64,000 bases of DNA from Siphonodentalium dalli (taxonomy: Eukaryota > Mollusca > Scaphopoda > Gadilida > Siphonodentaliidae), in contig CP136063.1 in the NCBI GenBank assembly GCA_032622095.1, positions 28,150,987-28,214,986 on the forward strand. Direction: 5' to 3'. The notes under the pieces are model-generated. The model worked only from the letters and a program-made list of their open reading frames with translations. It did no database searches and was not told where the DNA came from. The translations under genes were made by a program, and so were the position numbers. Shown here in pieces: positions 43,564 through 54,289 of this stretch (the first letter of the stretch is position 1; each line of letters opens with the position of its first letter).

Positions 43564-46500
43564 CAACAATTTGAGTTACCAACAGTAAAACAGTATTGAC
43601 ACTATATTTTCTCCATATACCGACGGTTTTAGACTATATTTATACTAATAATGCTATTAAACGAACGACAATTAAGAGAAATGAACTATGAATGCATATA
43701 TGAAGTAAATATGTATACACGCGTCCACATAGCAGGCCTTTTCCAGACCAATGTTTGATACCCCCGTATATAATAGAGCGTTTTGAGAAGAATATGTGAA
43801 ATTAATATGCACATGTGTTCACATAGTAGGCCTTTTCGTAACATGAAACTGCCACGTAGTACATGCTTTGTTTCCTCTGTATAACAGACTAAATTTATAG
43901 GATGTACAATACATATAATTGGTGAAAAGAATACATGACGTAAGTATGTATGCATTAGTCTACACCAGATGGCCTCTTTATTGTCTCCATGTAATGGAGA
44001 TTTTAGACTAAATTTCTTCTAATAATGCTATAAATGAACGACAATAAAGAGAAATGAACGACTAAAGAATACATCAAGTAAATATGTATACACGCATCCA
44101 CATAGTAGGTCTTTTCCAGACCAATGTTTTGATGCCTCTGTATTAACAGAGAGCTTGGGGTATAATTGAATGAACGATAAAGAATGTGTGAAATTAATAT
44201 AGACATGTGTTCGCATAGTAGCCCTATCGAGGGGCATGTTTTCTTAAATGGTAGCAATAATGAAAATTTACACTGTGTATTACAAACAACTCAAAGCTTC
44301 AGAAATATTACTAATTTTTGTGTTGTGATCAGTTATATCGCTTGTTTAGCTGCGGTACATGATGCAATAATTTCATTTACCGCCAATAAAGCAGTATTGA
44401 CTGGTATTGACGCATTATTTTCTCAATATAACGGCGAGTTTAGATTCCTACTAATAATGCTATAAATTAACGACAATAAAGAGAAATCGACGAGTAAAGA
44501 GTACATCGAATAAATGTGTATACACGCGTTCCGCTCGTAGGCCTTTACCAGACCAATGGTTGATAACCGCCTACATAATAGAGCGTTTTGATAAGAAAAT
44601 GTGTCCACATAGTAGGCCTTTCGCGACATGAGGCTGTCACTTGGTACATGCTTTGTTTCCTCTGTATAACAGACTATCTTGATGGGAGTTATAATACATA
44701 TAATTGATGAAAAGAATGCACGAAGTTAGTATTTATACACTAGTCTACATAAGATGGGCTCTTTATTTTCTCCATTTAATGGAGATTTTAGAGTAATAAT
44801 ATGAATGAACTATGACAAGAATACATCGAAGAACCAGACACCAATGCCATACTCCTACCATCAATGGAGCAATTCATATACATGATATGAGACATAAAAT
44901 ACAACAGACAGTATCGTGTGCAATCGCTAAGGTATCATATGAATGAACCGTCATACACAATAATGTTACATCCAAAACTGCCTTATGGACGAAATACTGT
45001 AACTGATTAAACATTTGATCCCCGACATGTCATTCCACTCTATACATTGTCAGTTCGATATCTTGCGAAAGTGACGTGCACCTTTAAGGTATGTGACCAA
45101 AATATGTTGTATTGTATTCTATATGACCATTTCTGCAGTAAATAACGACACATCATTACTAGTGGGACTATGTGTGAAGCTCTTTGAATTAAATTAGCTT
45201 ACTATGGTGGACATGTTCAACCAGATACGTTCTTCAAATAAGAAAATGTTGGGATTTAAATTGAAGCTTAATTAGCCCTTCAAGCTTTCCAAATCAAGGT
45301 TATGGCGTGAAACAACCTGGAGAGAAAGATTTTAATTAGTTATTAATGTGGGTTCAAATAGAAACACATGGAGAAGGCCATGATTCGACCCCGTATGACG
45401 TTTCATAGCCCATTAAAGTCGCGCCGATGGGTGTGGATAACTTTAATATGTCATGTGTAGGCCAGAAGCCACGAGGAACCCATTGCTGTCCATGTTTGTA
45501 CCCCATATATACTGCTATATGCAGTCGACCTACCCAGGACCTCAGTTCCTCCTTTCCTGTGTGGCTATTCCAAACCCATTTAGTGCGATGCATTTGAAAA
45601 TATACAGAGCGTTATTAAGAAGGATCGCTGATGCGTATAATATAACCAATATTTAGTCAAAATTGTAAGAAAACCCATTATTGAAACATTGCGTTTGATA
45701 GTGTAGGGATTTGACCATATAATGGTTATCAGTGAAGTGATGACATGTGCACTAAAGGACCTCAGTCAGTAAAGGCTAGTTCAGACCACATGGGAGCCAC
45801 ATATGAGAACCATCAAACACACTAGACCCATATGTGAGAACCATGGGAACCATAATGAGAACCACACTCACCACCCATGCCTATACCCAAACAAACACCA
45901 TGGCGACAGCGAAACACTACAAAGCTTTTCCCCACACGGACACTGTTGTCTTCCATGGATAATGTCTGATCCCACGTTGATACCAATTTTAGCCAAAGGG
46001 ATCCTGTTGTTTCTGAGAAAATTATATTACAATTATGTACGGGAGACGGACGAAGAGTGATGGGTTTGGTTTCCACACAGATGAGTACCAACACGTTTTG
46101 AGGCTGATATAGATGAAGTGTCCCTTTTATTATTGTTATGATGTGAAGTGGGCTAGTTCATACCCGTCGTATCAGTTACACTGGCCAGTGTCACTTAGAA
46201 ACAATCTTACGGATCATTGTCACATACAAAGGTCTTCAAAGGGAAGTCTATAATATGAGTAATATTTTCGCGGGCTCTTAAAGTCGTATATATATAATAG
46301 GTGTGGCTTCACATTAGCAAAGATGTCACAAGGAACATGCACACCATGGAAGGAGGAAATATTAATAATCAAGGATGTACTCCCAATACAGGGGAGGGGG
46401 AAATTTAATGTGTTACATTCAATGGAGTGATAAGGAATGAATAAATTATGGAAAACAAGATGTGAAGAGGCCTATATGACATATGTAGAGCGTACTAACG

Positions 46501-47683
46501 GATTTAGTCATAGAAAGAGTAATATCCAAGATGGATGCCTCGTTCAAATTATATAGAGCCCATCTGGAGGTGCTAATAAACAGGGAATTTTTCAAAAACT
46601 TGGAGATGAAAGTGGATATTCGAAGATTATGAGGGAGTAGAAGCTGTAAGAAAAAGAAGAGAGAATAAAAAGAAAGGAAAAATGTGGTGGTAGATAAAAA
46701 AGAGGGATACAAAAAAGATAGCAAAGAAAAATTATGAATATATAGAGGATATCCACCCTTTTTCAGTGGATATGGGTTATATCTCATGAGTGATGACAAA
46801 ACATTGAATTTCCATTGACCCAGGCGTTGCGCCAGAAGTAGGGATTGCGCCATATTCGAATGACTCAGGCATTGCGCCAGAAGTAGGAATTGCGTCAGAT
46901 TCGAATTACAGGCATTGCAGGAGGCGGAGTTTCTGATGGGCTATATCTTATTCTAGGGTTCAGGAGACGTGGGTAGACCACTCAATATCCCCTCAGATGT
47001 AGTGTGGAGCCCTTAGAAGTGGCAATGGGTTAGATATATTAAAAGACAGTTAATTTTAAGTTTTTTAAGTTTTTCATTTTTTGTTAATTTAGGATTTTTT
47101 TTTTAAGTTTTTCCTTTTTTTTTTTTTTTGAAAAAATTCAAGTTTTTTAAGTTTATTGAACTTTTTGAAGTTTTAAATTTTTTTTGTAATTTTTTGAAAT
47201 TTTTGAGATTTTTGAATTTTTTGAGATTTTTGAAGTTTTCAAAATTTTTGAAGTTTTCAATGCGAGTGTCACTTTAACATTCATCCACAGTGAGTGCCAC
47301 GTGTCACTTTAACATTCATCCATTGTGAGTGCCTTGTGTCAATTTAATAATCACCCCGCCCCCCCCCCCCCAGTGAGAGCCTAGTGTCCCTTTAAATTCA
47401 CTTTATGAGTACCGAGTGTCCCTTCAACATTCAAGACTGAAGCTATCCCCACCGAGGTCCTCGCGTAATATACATGTAGATAATACACTCATGCATATGC
47501 TCTATCGAAATAATAATCAGATTACAAGGGGATCATAACCTAAACCACAAATAGACCATGATGCAATGCGTGGGCGGACTGTAGAGAATATAGGTCAAAC
47601 TGTCTAGACTTGTACAAACTGGAGTACTGCAGAGAATATAGGTCAAACTGTCTAGGATGGCACCAAACAGGGGGGTATCATCA
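43564..47683 (-). repeat. Right arm of palindrome 2 (main part)
   Basis: This mirrors 30,592-30,795 plus 32,972-36,985. The order is reversed: ~390-base repeats (43,640-44,780), GGTTCTCATA repeats (45,780-45,870), one YY1-like unit (46,495-46,545), purine-rich sequence (46,650-46,740), ~47-base units (46,826-46,915), a T-rich tract (47,040-47,262), ~38-base units (47,265-47,430), and the terminal 47-base pair. By eye it differs from the left arm at several percent of positions. Confidence 0.87.
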
Positions 47684-47689
47684 ATCACA

Positions 47690-48111
47690 CGACACGCATT
47701 TGTTGTTTTACAATGAGTTAATTCTGCCTTTTTAATCAAGATAAATGCATTCCGGTTCCGGTGCGTTTTGCATCCGTAGTTTCGTACACATTCGTACGCA
47801 TAGGTGACCGTTTAGCAACGCCGATGGCAATAAAGAGCGTTACTCGGTTAATAACGCCAAATTTGGTAAACATAAAGAGCGTGACTGCCTTAACCCTCGC
47901 AGTGCCGAGGGCGGTGATTTTGATGATTTGGAGTGGAGAATGAGTGCTCAGAGCTTCTCCAAAACGCCGCGACGACGATTCCCGTGGGACTTTACCATTA
48001 GATGGGAAGTTTGAGCTCAATCGAGCCAGCCGTTTTCGATTTTATAGAGGACAAATATAAACACACACACACATATATATATATATACGTAGTTCTCAAA
48101 ATATTTAGTAG
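47690..48111 (+). repeat. Right flank of palindrome 2: interrupted unit, then tail module
   Basis: cgacacgcatttgttgtttt and attctgcctttttaatcaag complete the unit interrupted at 30,585. gcaataaagagcgttactcg (47,827) and ggtaaacataaagagcgtga (47,865) carry a motif also found in the MITEs. Then gcttctccaaaacgccgcga and cagccgttttcgattttata form the tail module seen at 29,950, ending in CA/TA repeats. Confidence 0.7.
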
Positions 48112-49078
48112 ACTATCAGGTTAGCCCGCCACTGGCGTGGTTCGTCTCATGGCTTTGTTCGAAAAAGCAATTGCAACAGCTTCCGAGACACGTACGCTGC
48201 ACCTTGGTCCGCCAGTTTTACTCGATTTGACCTTGAATTGATCAGTAGGCTTCAATATTCGACACGACAATTGACTGCCGCGGGCCACGGACTGCCGTAT
48301 CAGTTGATAACATGTTCACATTCGGCGGATCGGGCACTGCGGTCAGTCGAAAAACATAACGCACACGCTATAACACCGGTATCACTAACGTACGCGGCAT
48401 CGGATGGGTCAGGTTATCTTCCGTCTGGACCCACGTGGCGTGACGTAATTCACAACCACGTGTATTTACCTCTAAAGTGTTAAAATTGCGCGACCGCGAC
48501 ACATACAATGGCCCGATAATGGGCACGACGCATTCCCTGGAATTTCCCAGAAGATATTCATGGGGAGGTCAAGTGACCCATTTTGAAATTTGCTGGTCGC
48601 ATTCTTCTGTAGGTCTGAGGAATTGTCGGCTAGATATTGTTACCAACATGACATATTTAAATTAATCCCACCGTGCACCCCCATCACCAACGCGACGTAA
48701 TTTTGTCACCATGTGTTGCGTTCTAAAAATAGGTTGATTGCAGTGGATTCGTAGAGATGATGAAATATGAGTGCGACAGAGAATATTGTTTGATCGAAAG
48801 CATTTGAATTAATACGTCACAAGACTCGCCTCGATGCTGGCTAATATATATTTGTCCCTGCTAGGTGTTGGGAATAAAAACTGACCCGATGAAAATGTCC
48901 CCCGTTCCTAGAAAGCACTAAGTACGTAAGAATCACACAGACGCGAGTTCAAGATAATGTAAACAAAACCGTATGCGAAAGCCGAAGGGAATAAAGAGCG
49001 TTAACTGTTTAACGAACCCAAATATGGAAGATCTTTATGAACGACACTGCGGATACGAACGCTCTTTAACTATCAACG
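48112..49078 (+). repeat. Dispersed repeat R1, copy 2 (mate at 23,545-24,477)
   Basis: It begins actatcaggttagcccgcca and is collinear with copy 1, ending at actatcaacgc in both. This copy has a ~45-base insertion near 48,710-48,755 and another near 48,885-48,945 relative to copy 1. Confidence 0.8.
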
Positions 49079-49084
49079 CGATTA

Positions 49085-49235
49085 ACCCCGACGCGGAGAA
49101 CGGGTGCTCTGAACTCAAAAACGCTGCGACGACCATTCCCGTGCGTTTTTACCCTTTTATAGGAAGTTTGAGCCCAATCGGTGCAGTCGTTTTCGAGTCT
49201 ATAAAGGACAAACACATATACGGAAGTCTCAGATT
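49085..49235 (+). repeat. Tail module, third copy
   Basis: gggtgctctgaactcaaaaa, gcgacgaccattcccgtgcg and atcggtgcagtcgttttcga match the tails at 29,950-30,040 and 47,941-48,060. It ends in acaaacacatatacggaagt. A 115-codon frame at 48,973-49,320 runs through it and is not conserved in the other copies. Confidence 0.7.
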
Positions 49236-50289
49236 TGGTCTATGTGATCGTCTTAAACATAGACAGAAGACGAAATCAGGAACTGCCAATGTCAAAAATT
49301 ACACCAATGACCACTGGTGATATATTTCAACATCCATTCTTTTTGGTGCACTGCGGATTTATCACGATGCGGCTTAAAAATGACATATTTTGAGTCCAAA
49401 AACGGTCACAATTCATTAGATTTAAAATAGTAGTTCGTTTTGTTTTCACTTTATTTAAAACGCCCATTTCTTACAGAAAACAATTCTCGACTTTGATATT
49501 AGAAAATTAACGAAACTGTGGTGTCAGCCGTATAATGTTATAACACTTCTCCGCATGGACCACGTTTTCATAAAGACAATCCGTCTTATGCGAGGTCTTT
49601 CGTTTGCAGTTCACAATTGAACTGAAACTATTGTATATCGGTTCACGTGCCCCCGTAAACCACTTTAATATATATATTTTAAATTGAATGAATGGGTGTC
49701 AGCGCGTCCCGTCCCGTACCCCAACATTCTGCCCCTAAGTCGCTCATTTGGGTGTCATAATTTCGGAACGTAACTATCAAAGGTTTGGTATTAGTTTCCC
49801 ATCTTGTATATAGCAACGTTTGTTGCATTCAGATCTGACCATTTAAAAACTGTGTCTTTATCATCTGTATGTGTCACGAGTGAAAATATATGACTTTAAT
49901 GTCCGATTGTTAAGATCGCCGATTGCATATTTCGCATTAATTGGACGAAACGTACTGTAAAGTGTTATAACTTAGGAAGAGTCCGACAGCGTCGTCGTAC
50001 GTTCGTCCGCTAATCGGAAAATATACACAAATATGTCTTAAAGCGCCGACTAATTCACCACCTGCGTGTATTCAAGAATATGAATCACACCAAATTTAAG
50101 CGAATTGTATACGGAATGTGTAGGTATAAGCTGTCATGCATATATCTATTACTTATTATGAAACACCTCAAAGCTTACCGTACGTCGCGATATACGCCAG
50201 GGCGCCAACATGCTTTATTATTATCATATGATATTTCGCTTTTGTGAAATTGACCGATCGTTCAATGGCACGAGCATGTTTGTCGTGAA
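49236..50289. other. Unique-looking intergenic sequence
   Basis: I see no repeat structure, no long frame and no RNA gene here. It precedes the only likely host gene and could contain its distal promoter. Confidence 0.4.
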
Positions 50290-50425
50290 TTAATGTACAC
50301 TCAGAAAAATCAGAGGCCGTATAGGTATTCTGGAGTGCCTACGGCGGTCTTTGGTAGTCCAGAGCACCAAACTGACGCTGCGCTGGTATCCCAGGATCCC
50401 ACAGAGGTCTGTAATACCAACAGAG
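50290..50425. repeat. GGTATTCTGGAGTGCC-type palindromic repeat, isolated copy
   Basis: ggtattctggagtgcc, ggtagtccagagcacc and ggtatcccaggatccc follow one another, resembling the array at 52,905-53,105. It begins tacactcagaaaaatc, similar to the complement of the end of that array at 54,424-54,437 (tacactctaaaaactcc), so both may be members of one miniature-element family. Confidence 0.5.
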
Positions 50426-50578
50426 CTATGCAGTTAGCATAATACGACTCGCAATCGTATCGATTACAGGTTGGAAGTTTCAAAGCGCTGTTATCTAGAG
50501 TTACGGTTCCTGTGATCGCAGCGCCATTCGCACTTCTTTCTTTGTTTTCAAATCATCCGGACGAAAATAATACCATCA

Positions 50579-50669
50579 ATGGCGGTCCTTGTGGACAAAT
50601 TGAATTTGGCGGATGTGTGTAATTGGCTCACTGACTGCGGTTTGGAGGAATTAGTTGATTCATTTAAAG
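50579..50669 (+). CDS. First exon of a probable host gene; start of a SAM-like domain
   Basis: The exon begins at an ATG (context atcaATGg) and reads MAVLVDKLNLADVCNWLT then DCGLEELVDSFK, ending at a donor AAAG|GTTTGT. The pattern W..., then CGL.ELV..F, is the first half of a SAM (sterile alpha motif) domain, which mediates protein oligomerisation. Reading on through the donor, or splicing to a possible exon at 50,745, gives only a short tail ending at 50,812 (GSATRGVCSTLRQYV...), which does not continue the domain. The second half of a SAM-like domain appears at 51,896. The exon between the two (about 20 residues, length 3n+2) was not found, so the model is incomplete. Confidence 0.5.
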
Positions 50670-51895
50670 GTTTGTCTTATATCATTATTTCTTTTCGCCA
50701 ATTTCGGGCAGTTTTTAATTTTACTATGATTTCACTGTTTTCAGGCTCGGCGACCAGAGGAGTGTGTTCGACACTCAGACAATATGTCTTGGAGATCCAC
50801 AAACCGATGTAAATTAGATCGTTCGAGTTAAAATAGATAAATCGGTCTATTTCCTAGTCTGGGCAAGTTTATAGAAGGACTATTTTACAAGTACGGTATC
50901 AAGCAATAAAAGAGTGAGATTATCAAAAAAGATCACTAATTATGATTCGTACAAAATAATTCGGTTTCAAAATATATACATGTAATTATTCTATTGATAA
51001 ATTAAGTTCAATCTTTTATTAACCCTTATCAGTAGAGTGACTTTTGGTATTTTGATATTTTCCTAAATATACACCCGATAGTGATGGTAGGGTATACGAG
51101 TATGAGTACGTCCGACACTGACCATTGAAGGCACCCACAAACATTATAGAAATACAGTATTATACACAAAAACTGAATATTATTATTTCTAAAAGATTGA
51201 GCATAATTCAACATTTTAGAATAAAATACTAGTAGGTACAGATATTCGCCCCAGCGTAAAAGATTCAGCCAAATATGTTGTCCGAAGAGTACATCCGAAA
51301 CCGTGGAATTGCCCACCTGTGGTCAGGTCACTACTCCCAATACGGTCTCAGTTAATGAGCAATTCGCACATGCGCGGCATGATGTCGTCTGAAGCTTTGA
51401 TTTTGCGAGATTTGATACTCCTGCTTCTGTCAGAGCCGATAATTAATCATGTATTCGCTATTTGCTTCAATGGTGCGATCTCATTATGATATAACTGTTG
51501 TGTCAGTATAAATCGGCGCGTTTGTTTTAATTCAGCGCTCATCAATGTTACGATTCTGGAATTTCAAATTCCTGCACCAGTAAAAGGGAATCTTTTTCCT
51601 TCGGGTACCACTCAGTTACATAACGTAATCTGTTTATGGCTCCTCTCCTTTGTGAGGGACGTGTGGCATTTATATGGCTGAATAGAATTAACCATATGGT
51701 TCTGAACCGGGTACTGGCTTATTGCTAGTGTCCGAGTTCAAACAATTATTTTGTTTGTATGTCAAGCGTTTTTTGACAAAATTTCACCCATTTGCATTCT
51801 TAGTCAATAGTCAGACAGTGCTTCGTTACCAGATATTGTCAGAACAGAGGTAATTTAAACTAATTTTATTAACTCATATTCAATCTCATTCACAG
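50670..51895. other. Putative intron of the SAM-like gene
   Basis: AT-rich, with polypyrimidine tracts and an alternative acceptor at 50,744 (ctgttttcag). A 95-codon frame on the minus strand (51,029-51,316) has no domain. No clear internal exon was recognised. Confidence 0.4.
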
Positions 51896-52174
51896 GTTCC
51901 ACTTGGACCAACACCGGCACTGGTGCTAAAAGGGTGTGTTTGTGGGCACCTCTTCTCATGTGACAAGATAGCCATTGTGATGGACGAAATGGAGATTTGT
52001 GACATGACGCTGGCAATATCTCTACTGATGTCGACCTACTTCGTGTTTTGGATACAATATGCACGGAAGGTCAAGAATACAATGATATTTCTGGAAAAGC
52101 ATGTCATGAAACTAGATGGCGTTAGTGCACTAACCAACGGAGTCATTAGATTTCACAACATGATAATGAAATAG
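51896..52174 (+). CDS. Last exon of the probable SAM-domain gene, with a membrane-spanning segment
   Basis: After an acceptor (ctcattcacag) the frame reads VPLGPTPALVLKGCVCGHLF; LGVPLGP..AL is how the last helix of many invertebrate SAM domains begins. It continues MDEMEICDMTLAIS and a hydrophobic stretch, LLMSTYFVFWIQYA (a probable membrane helix), followed by basic RKVKN and a C-terminus HNMIMK, with the stop at 52,172-52,174. The frame has no internal methionine until residue ~25, in keeping with a terminal exon, not an independent gene. Function is unknown; oligomerisation at a membrane is a guess from the two segments. Confidence 0.5.
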   Translation, partial: VPLGPTPALVLKGCVCGHLFSCDKIAIVMDEMEICDMTLAISLLMSTYFVFWIQYARKVKNTMIFLEKHVMKLDGVSALTNGVIRFHNMIMK

Positions 52175-52205
52175 GGTTATCATTTAATAGGATATACTGT
52201 TGATA

Positions 52206-52410
52206 CATGGATTCGTAAAGACAGAATCGACCATTTTAAGGTCAAAGGTGCCGTTAATTTCGAGGGCTGTAGTGGAAATCTTATGGATAGATAGATATAT
52301 ATTAGTTTGCAGAAAAAAAATATTATTTCATTGCATAATAACGATTTAAATTTTGTTTACAAAATTACATTTGACCTTAAAATTGACGATTCTGACTTTA
52401 CGAATCCGTG
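52206..52410. mobile_element. 205-bp MITE with TA flanks, next to the gene's stop codon
   Basis: catggattcgtaaagacaga and its complement tctgactttacgaatccgtg form ~42-base inverted ends (continuing to tttaaggtcaaa), with TA at 52,204-52,205 and 52,411-52,412. It would lie in the 3' untranslated region, 30 bases after the stop. Confidence 0.78.
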
Positions 52411-52520
52411 TAATGATTTACATGTGTAAATCCATGTAGTGACTCCGTTGGTACATGTACATTTCTTTGATCAGTGTGTATATATATACATTCCATGTTA
52501 TCGCATTAACTGTTGAATTT

Positions 52521-52653
52521 AATAAATGATTTAACTAGTTTCTTCTTTTTCTCATATGATAGCAATATGGGTATGAATTGTCCAGATCTAAAAACATGTA
52601 TAATGCAGAGCTGATATTTATCTGCCTTGAGTGGAATGTTGTACATGAATAAA
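52521..52653 (+). terminator. Candidate polyadenylation signals of the SAM-like gene
   Basis: AATAAA occurs at 52,521-52,526 and 52,648-52,653, followed by GT- and T-rich sequence. Either would end a transcript containing the MITE in its 3' untranslated region. Confidence 0.4.
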
Positions 52654-52904
52654 ATTTTGAGTATTTTGAGTGCATAGCTCTATTAGATCACCTTCTGTGT
52701 GGTACACTTCTGTTTTCCTAGCCACTATCCGAGGAAATAGCCCAGGGATTATTTGGCACCAGCCCTTCTAATAACTCTCTATATCTACTCTCTAGTCACG
52801 TTACGTATTCATGTTCGTGATCCCACCGATGGCAACAGTCACACTCTGGTGAATCTTGTCGTCAGTAGAATATCAAGCTGGATTATTGGATGCGACTCGT
52901 GTAG

Positions 52905-53109
52905 TACCAACATTAGGTTGGTAGTCTGGAGTACCAAATATATTTTGGTATTCTGGAGTGCCAAAAACAGGTTGACAGTCTGGAGTACCAAATATATTTT
53001 GGTACTCTGGAGTACCAAAATTTGGGTACTCCATGAGGGTCTATGGAGTCCCTAATTTGCACTCCAGAGTACCAAATACGAAGTACCAAAAGTGTTGTGG
53101 TACTCCGGA
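52905..53109. repeat. GGTACTC/GAGTACC palindromic array, left part
   Basis: Five or more variants of tttggtactctggagtacca follow each other. The 22-base consensus is itself a near-perfect palindrome. The array is cut at 53,109 by a hAT-type element and resumes at 54,290. Confidence 0.8.
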
Positions 53110-54289
53110 CAGTGTTCGCGCTGTCGGTAGCCAAATTAGCCAATGGCTAATCTTTTTCGTATTTGGCTAATAAAAATTTCATTTGGCTAAACTTTTGGCT
53201 AAAACTTTTTTTTAACCCAAATGGAGACTGATAGCATGGAGCCAGAAAGCTAATTAATAAAAGCGCTCAATAGATCGACATTCAAAACGAAGTTAGGTGA
53301 CGAAAGCATTTCATTATTGTCGTACTTATGAAATATCGTACAACGGGAAACCCGATCGACAACTCTATCAACCAAGCGATCATAAAGTGATATGCAATCA
53401 TCTTTAGTTTTCACAAGACGGACAAACAAAGACGCATGGACATTAAACCGACCGTGGTTGAATTATGACAATGTGAAGAAAGCAATGTTTTGTAAAGTGC
53501 ATTGACGCCGGTATACAAGCAATTTGTTCGTAACATGTGCAGGCTGTTTTAATCTGGAGAAAGATTACGTCACTCTGCACGAAGCAGCAAAAGGTCATTA
53601 TTAATTTTTACATTTAATCCCCTAATCCCCCAGTCAGCCCATTGTCTGTCTGGTCACTCACGGCGCGCCTGCACAATGCATGTTTATGATGACATTGTAT
53701 TTATGACGGTCGATGTTTATGAGCACCAAGTGTAAGACAATAGCTTAATCAGCCAAATGTGAATCACGCCAGATATTTTGTGGCTATTTGTCGTCAATAC
53801 CGATACAGTCAAAATAATATGCATGCTTTTATGACAGATTGTAATTTGATAATGGCGTAACAATATTAAGTTATTAGTTTCCAGATGTCACTTAGATATT
53901 TTCGCAAGGATAACAATTTAATGATTTAAAAATAGATATTGATATAAAACAAAAAAATAATGACATTAAGAAGGACAATACCGGATTACCCCCCCCCCCC
54001 AAATCACTCTTTCACATAAAGATTAATAAATTTTTAATAAATGATATTTATAAAAATACTTGTAGTTCATCAAAATTATTTAAACTATTGTGTATTTTAC
54101 CTTTGTCTGTTAGATTTTACGTTTTAGTCATTAATTGTGAACCGACCAGAAAATGAAGATTTAATTTGGCCAAAGTTGTTTTTAATTTGGCCAAAAAACA
54201 TTTGGCTAAAGTTTTTTTCATTTGGCTAATAAAATTTTCATTTGGCTAAACTTTTGGCTAAAGTTTTTTTCGGTCCAGCGCGAACACTG
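53110..54289. mobile_element. 1.18-kb non-autonomous hAT-type element, 8-bp target duplication
   Basis: CAGTGTTCGCGCTG at 53,110-53,123 is exactly inverted at 54,276-54,289. ACTCCGGA stands on both sides (53,102-53,109 and 54,290-54,297), an 8-bp duplication as made by hAT transposases, and the CAGTG start also fits. Subterminal regions hold many atttggctaa motifs in the same direction at both ends, as expected for transposase-binding sites. The middle has no transposase frame. Confidence 0.9.

Larger units (their letters stand above)
30592..47683. mobile_element. Giant palindromic element 2, 17.1 kb with nested insertions, 6-bp target duplication
   Basis: The ends are tgatgataccccccc-type at 30,592 and the complement ggggggtatcatca ending at 47,683. 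Left-arm segments 30,592-30,795 and 32,972-37,354 match, inverted, right-arm segments 39,541-39,918 and 43,564-47,683. A ~2.2-kb unpaired centre (37,355-39,540) holds a satellite. A Crypton (30,796-32,971) is present only in the left arm and a non-LTR retrotransposon (39,919-43,563) only in the right; without them the element is about 11.3 kb. No gene of the arms is convincing. The ends differ from the AGT of Polintons, so the superfamily is unknown; 6-bp duplications are rare among DNA transposons and fit Polinton-like integrases. Confidence 0.88.

Noticed and set aside
43686-44629. Frames that are conserved between 35.9-36.9 kb and 43.7-44.6 kb
   Set aside because: The conservation is that of the palindrome DNA; differences fall in all codon positions and no domain is present.
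30592-47683. Palindrome 2 as a second Polinton
   Set aside because: Its ends are TGATGAT, not AGT, and no capsid, ATPase, integrase or polymerase remnant is seen in the arms. Only the 6-bp duplication and the palindromic form agree, so I leave the class open.
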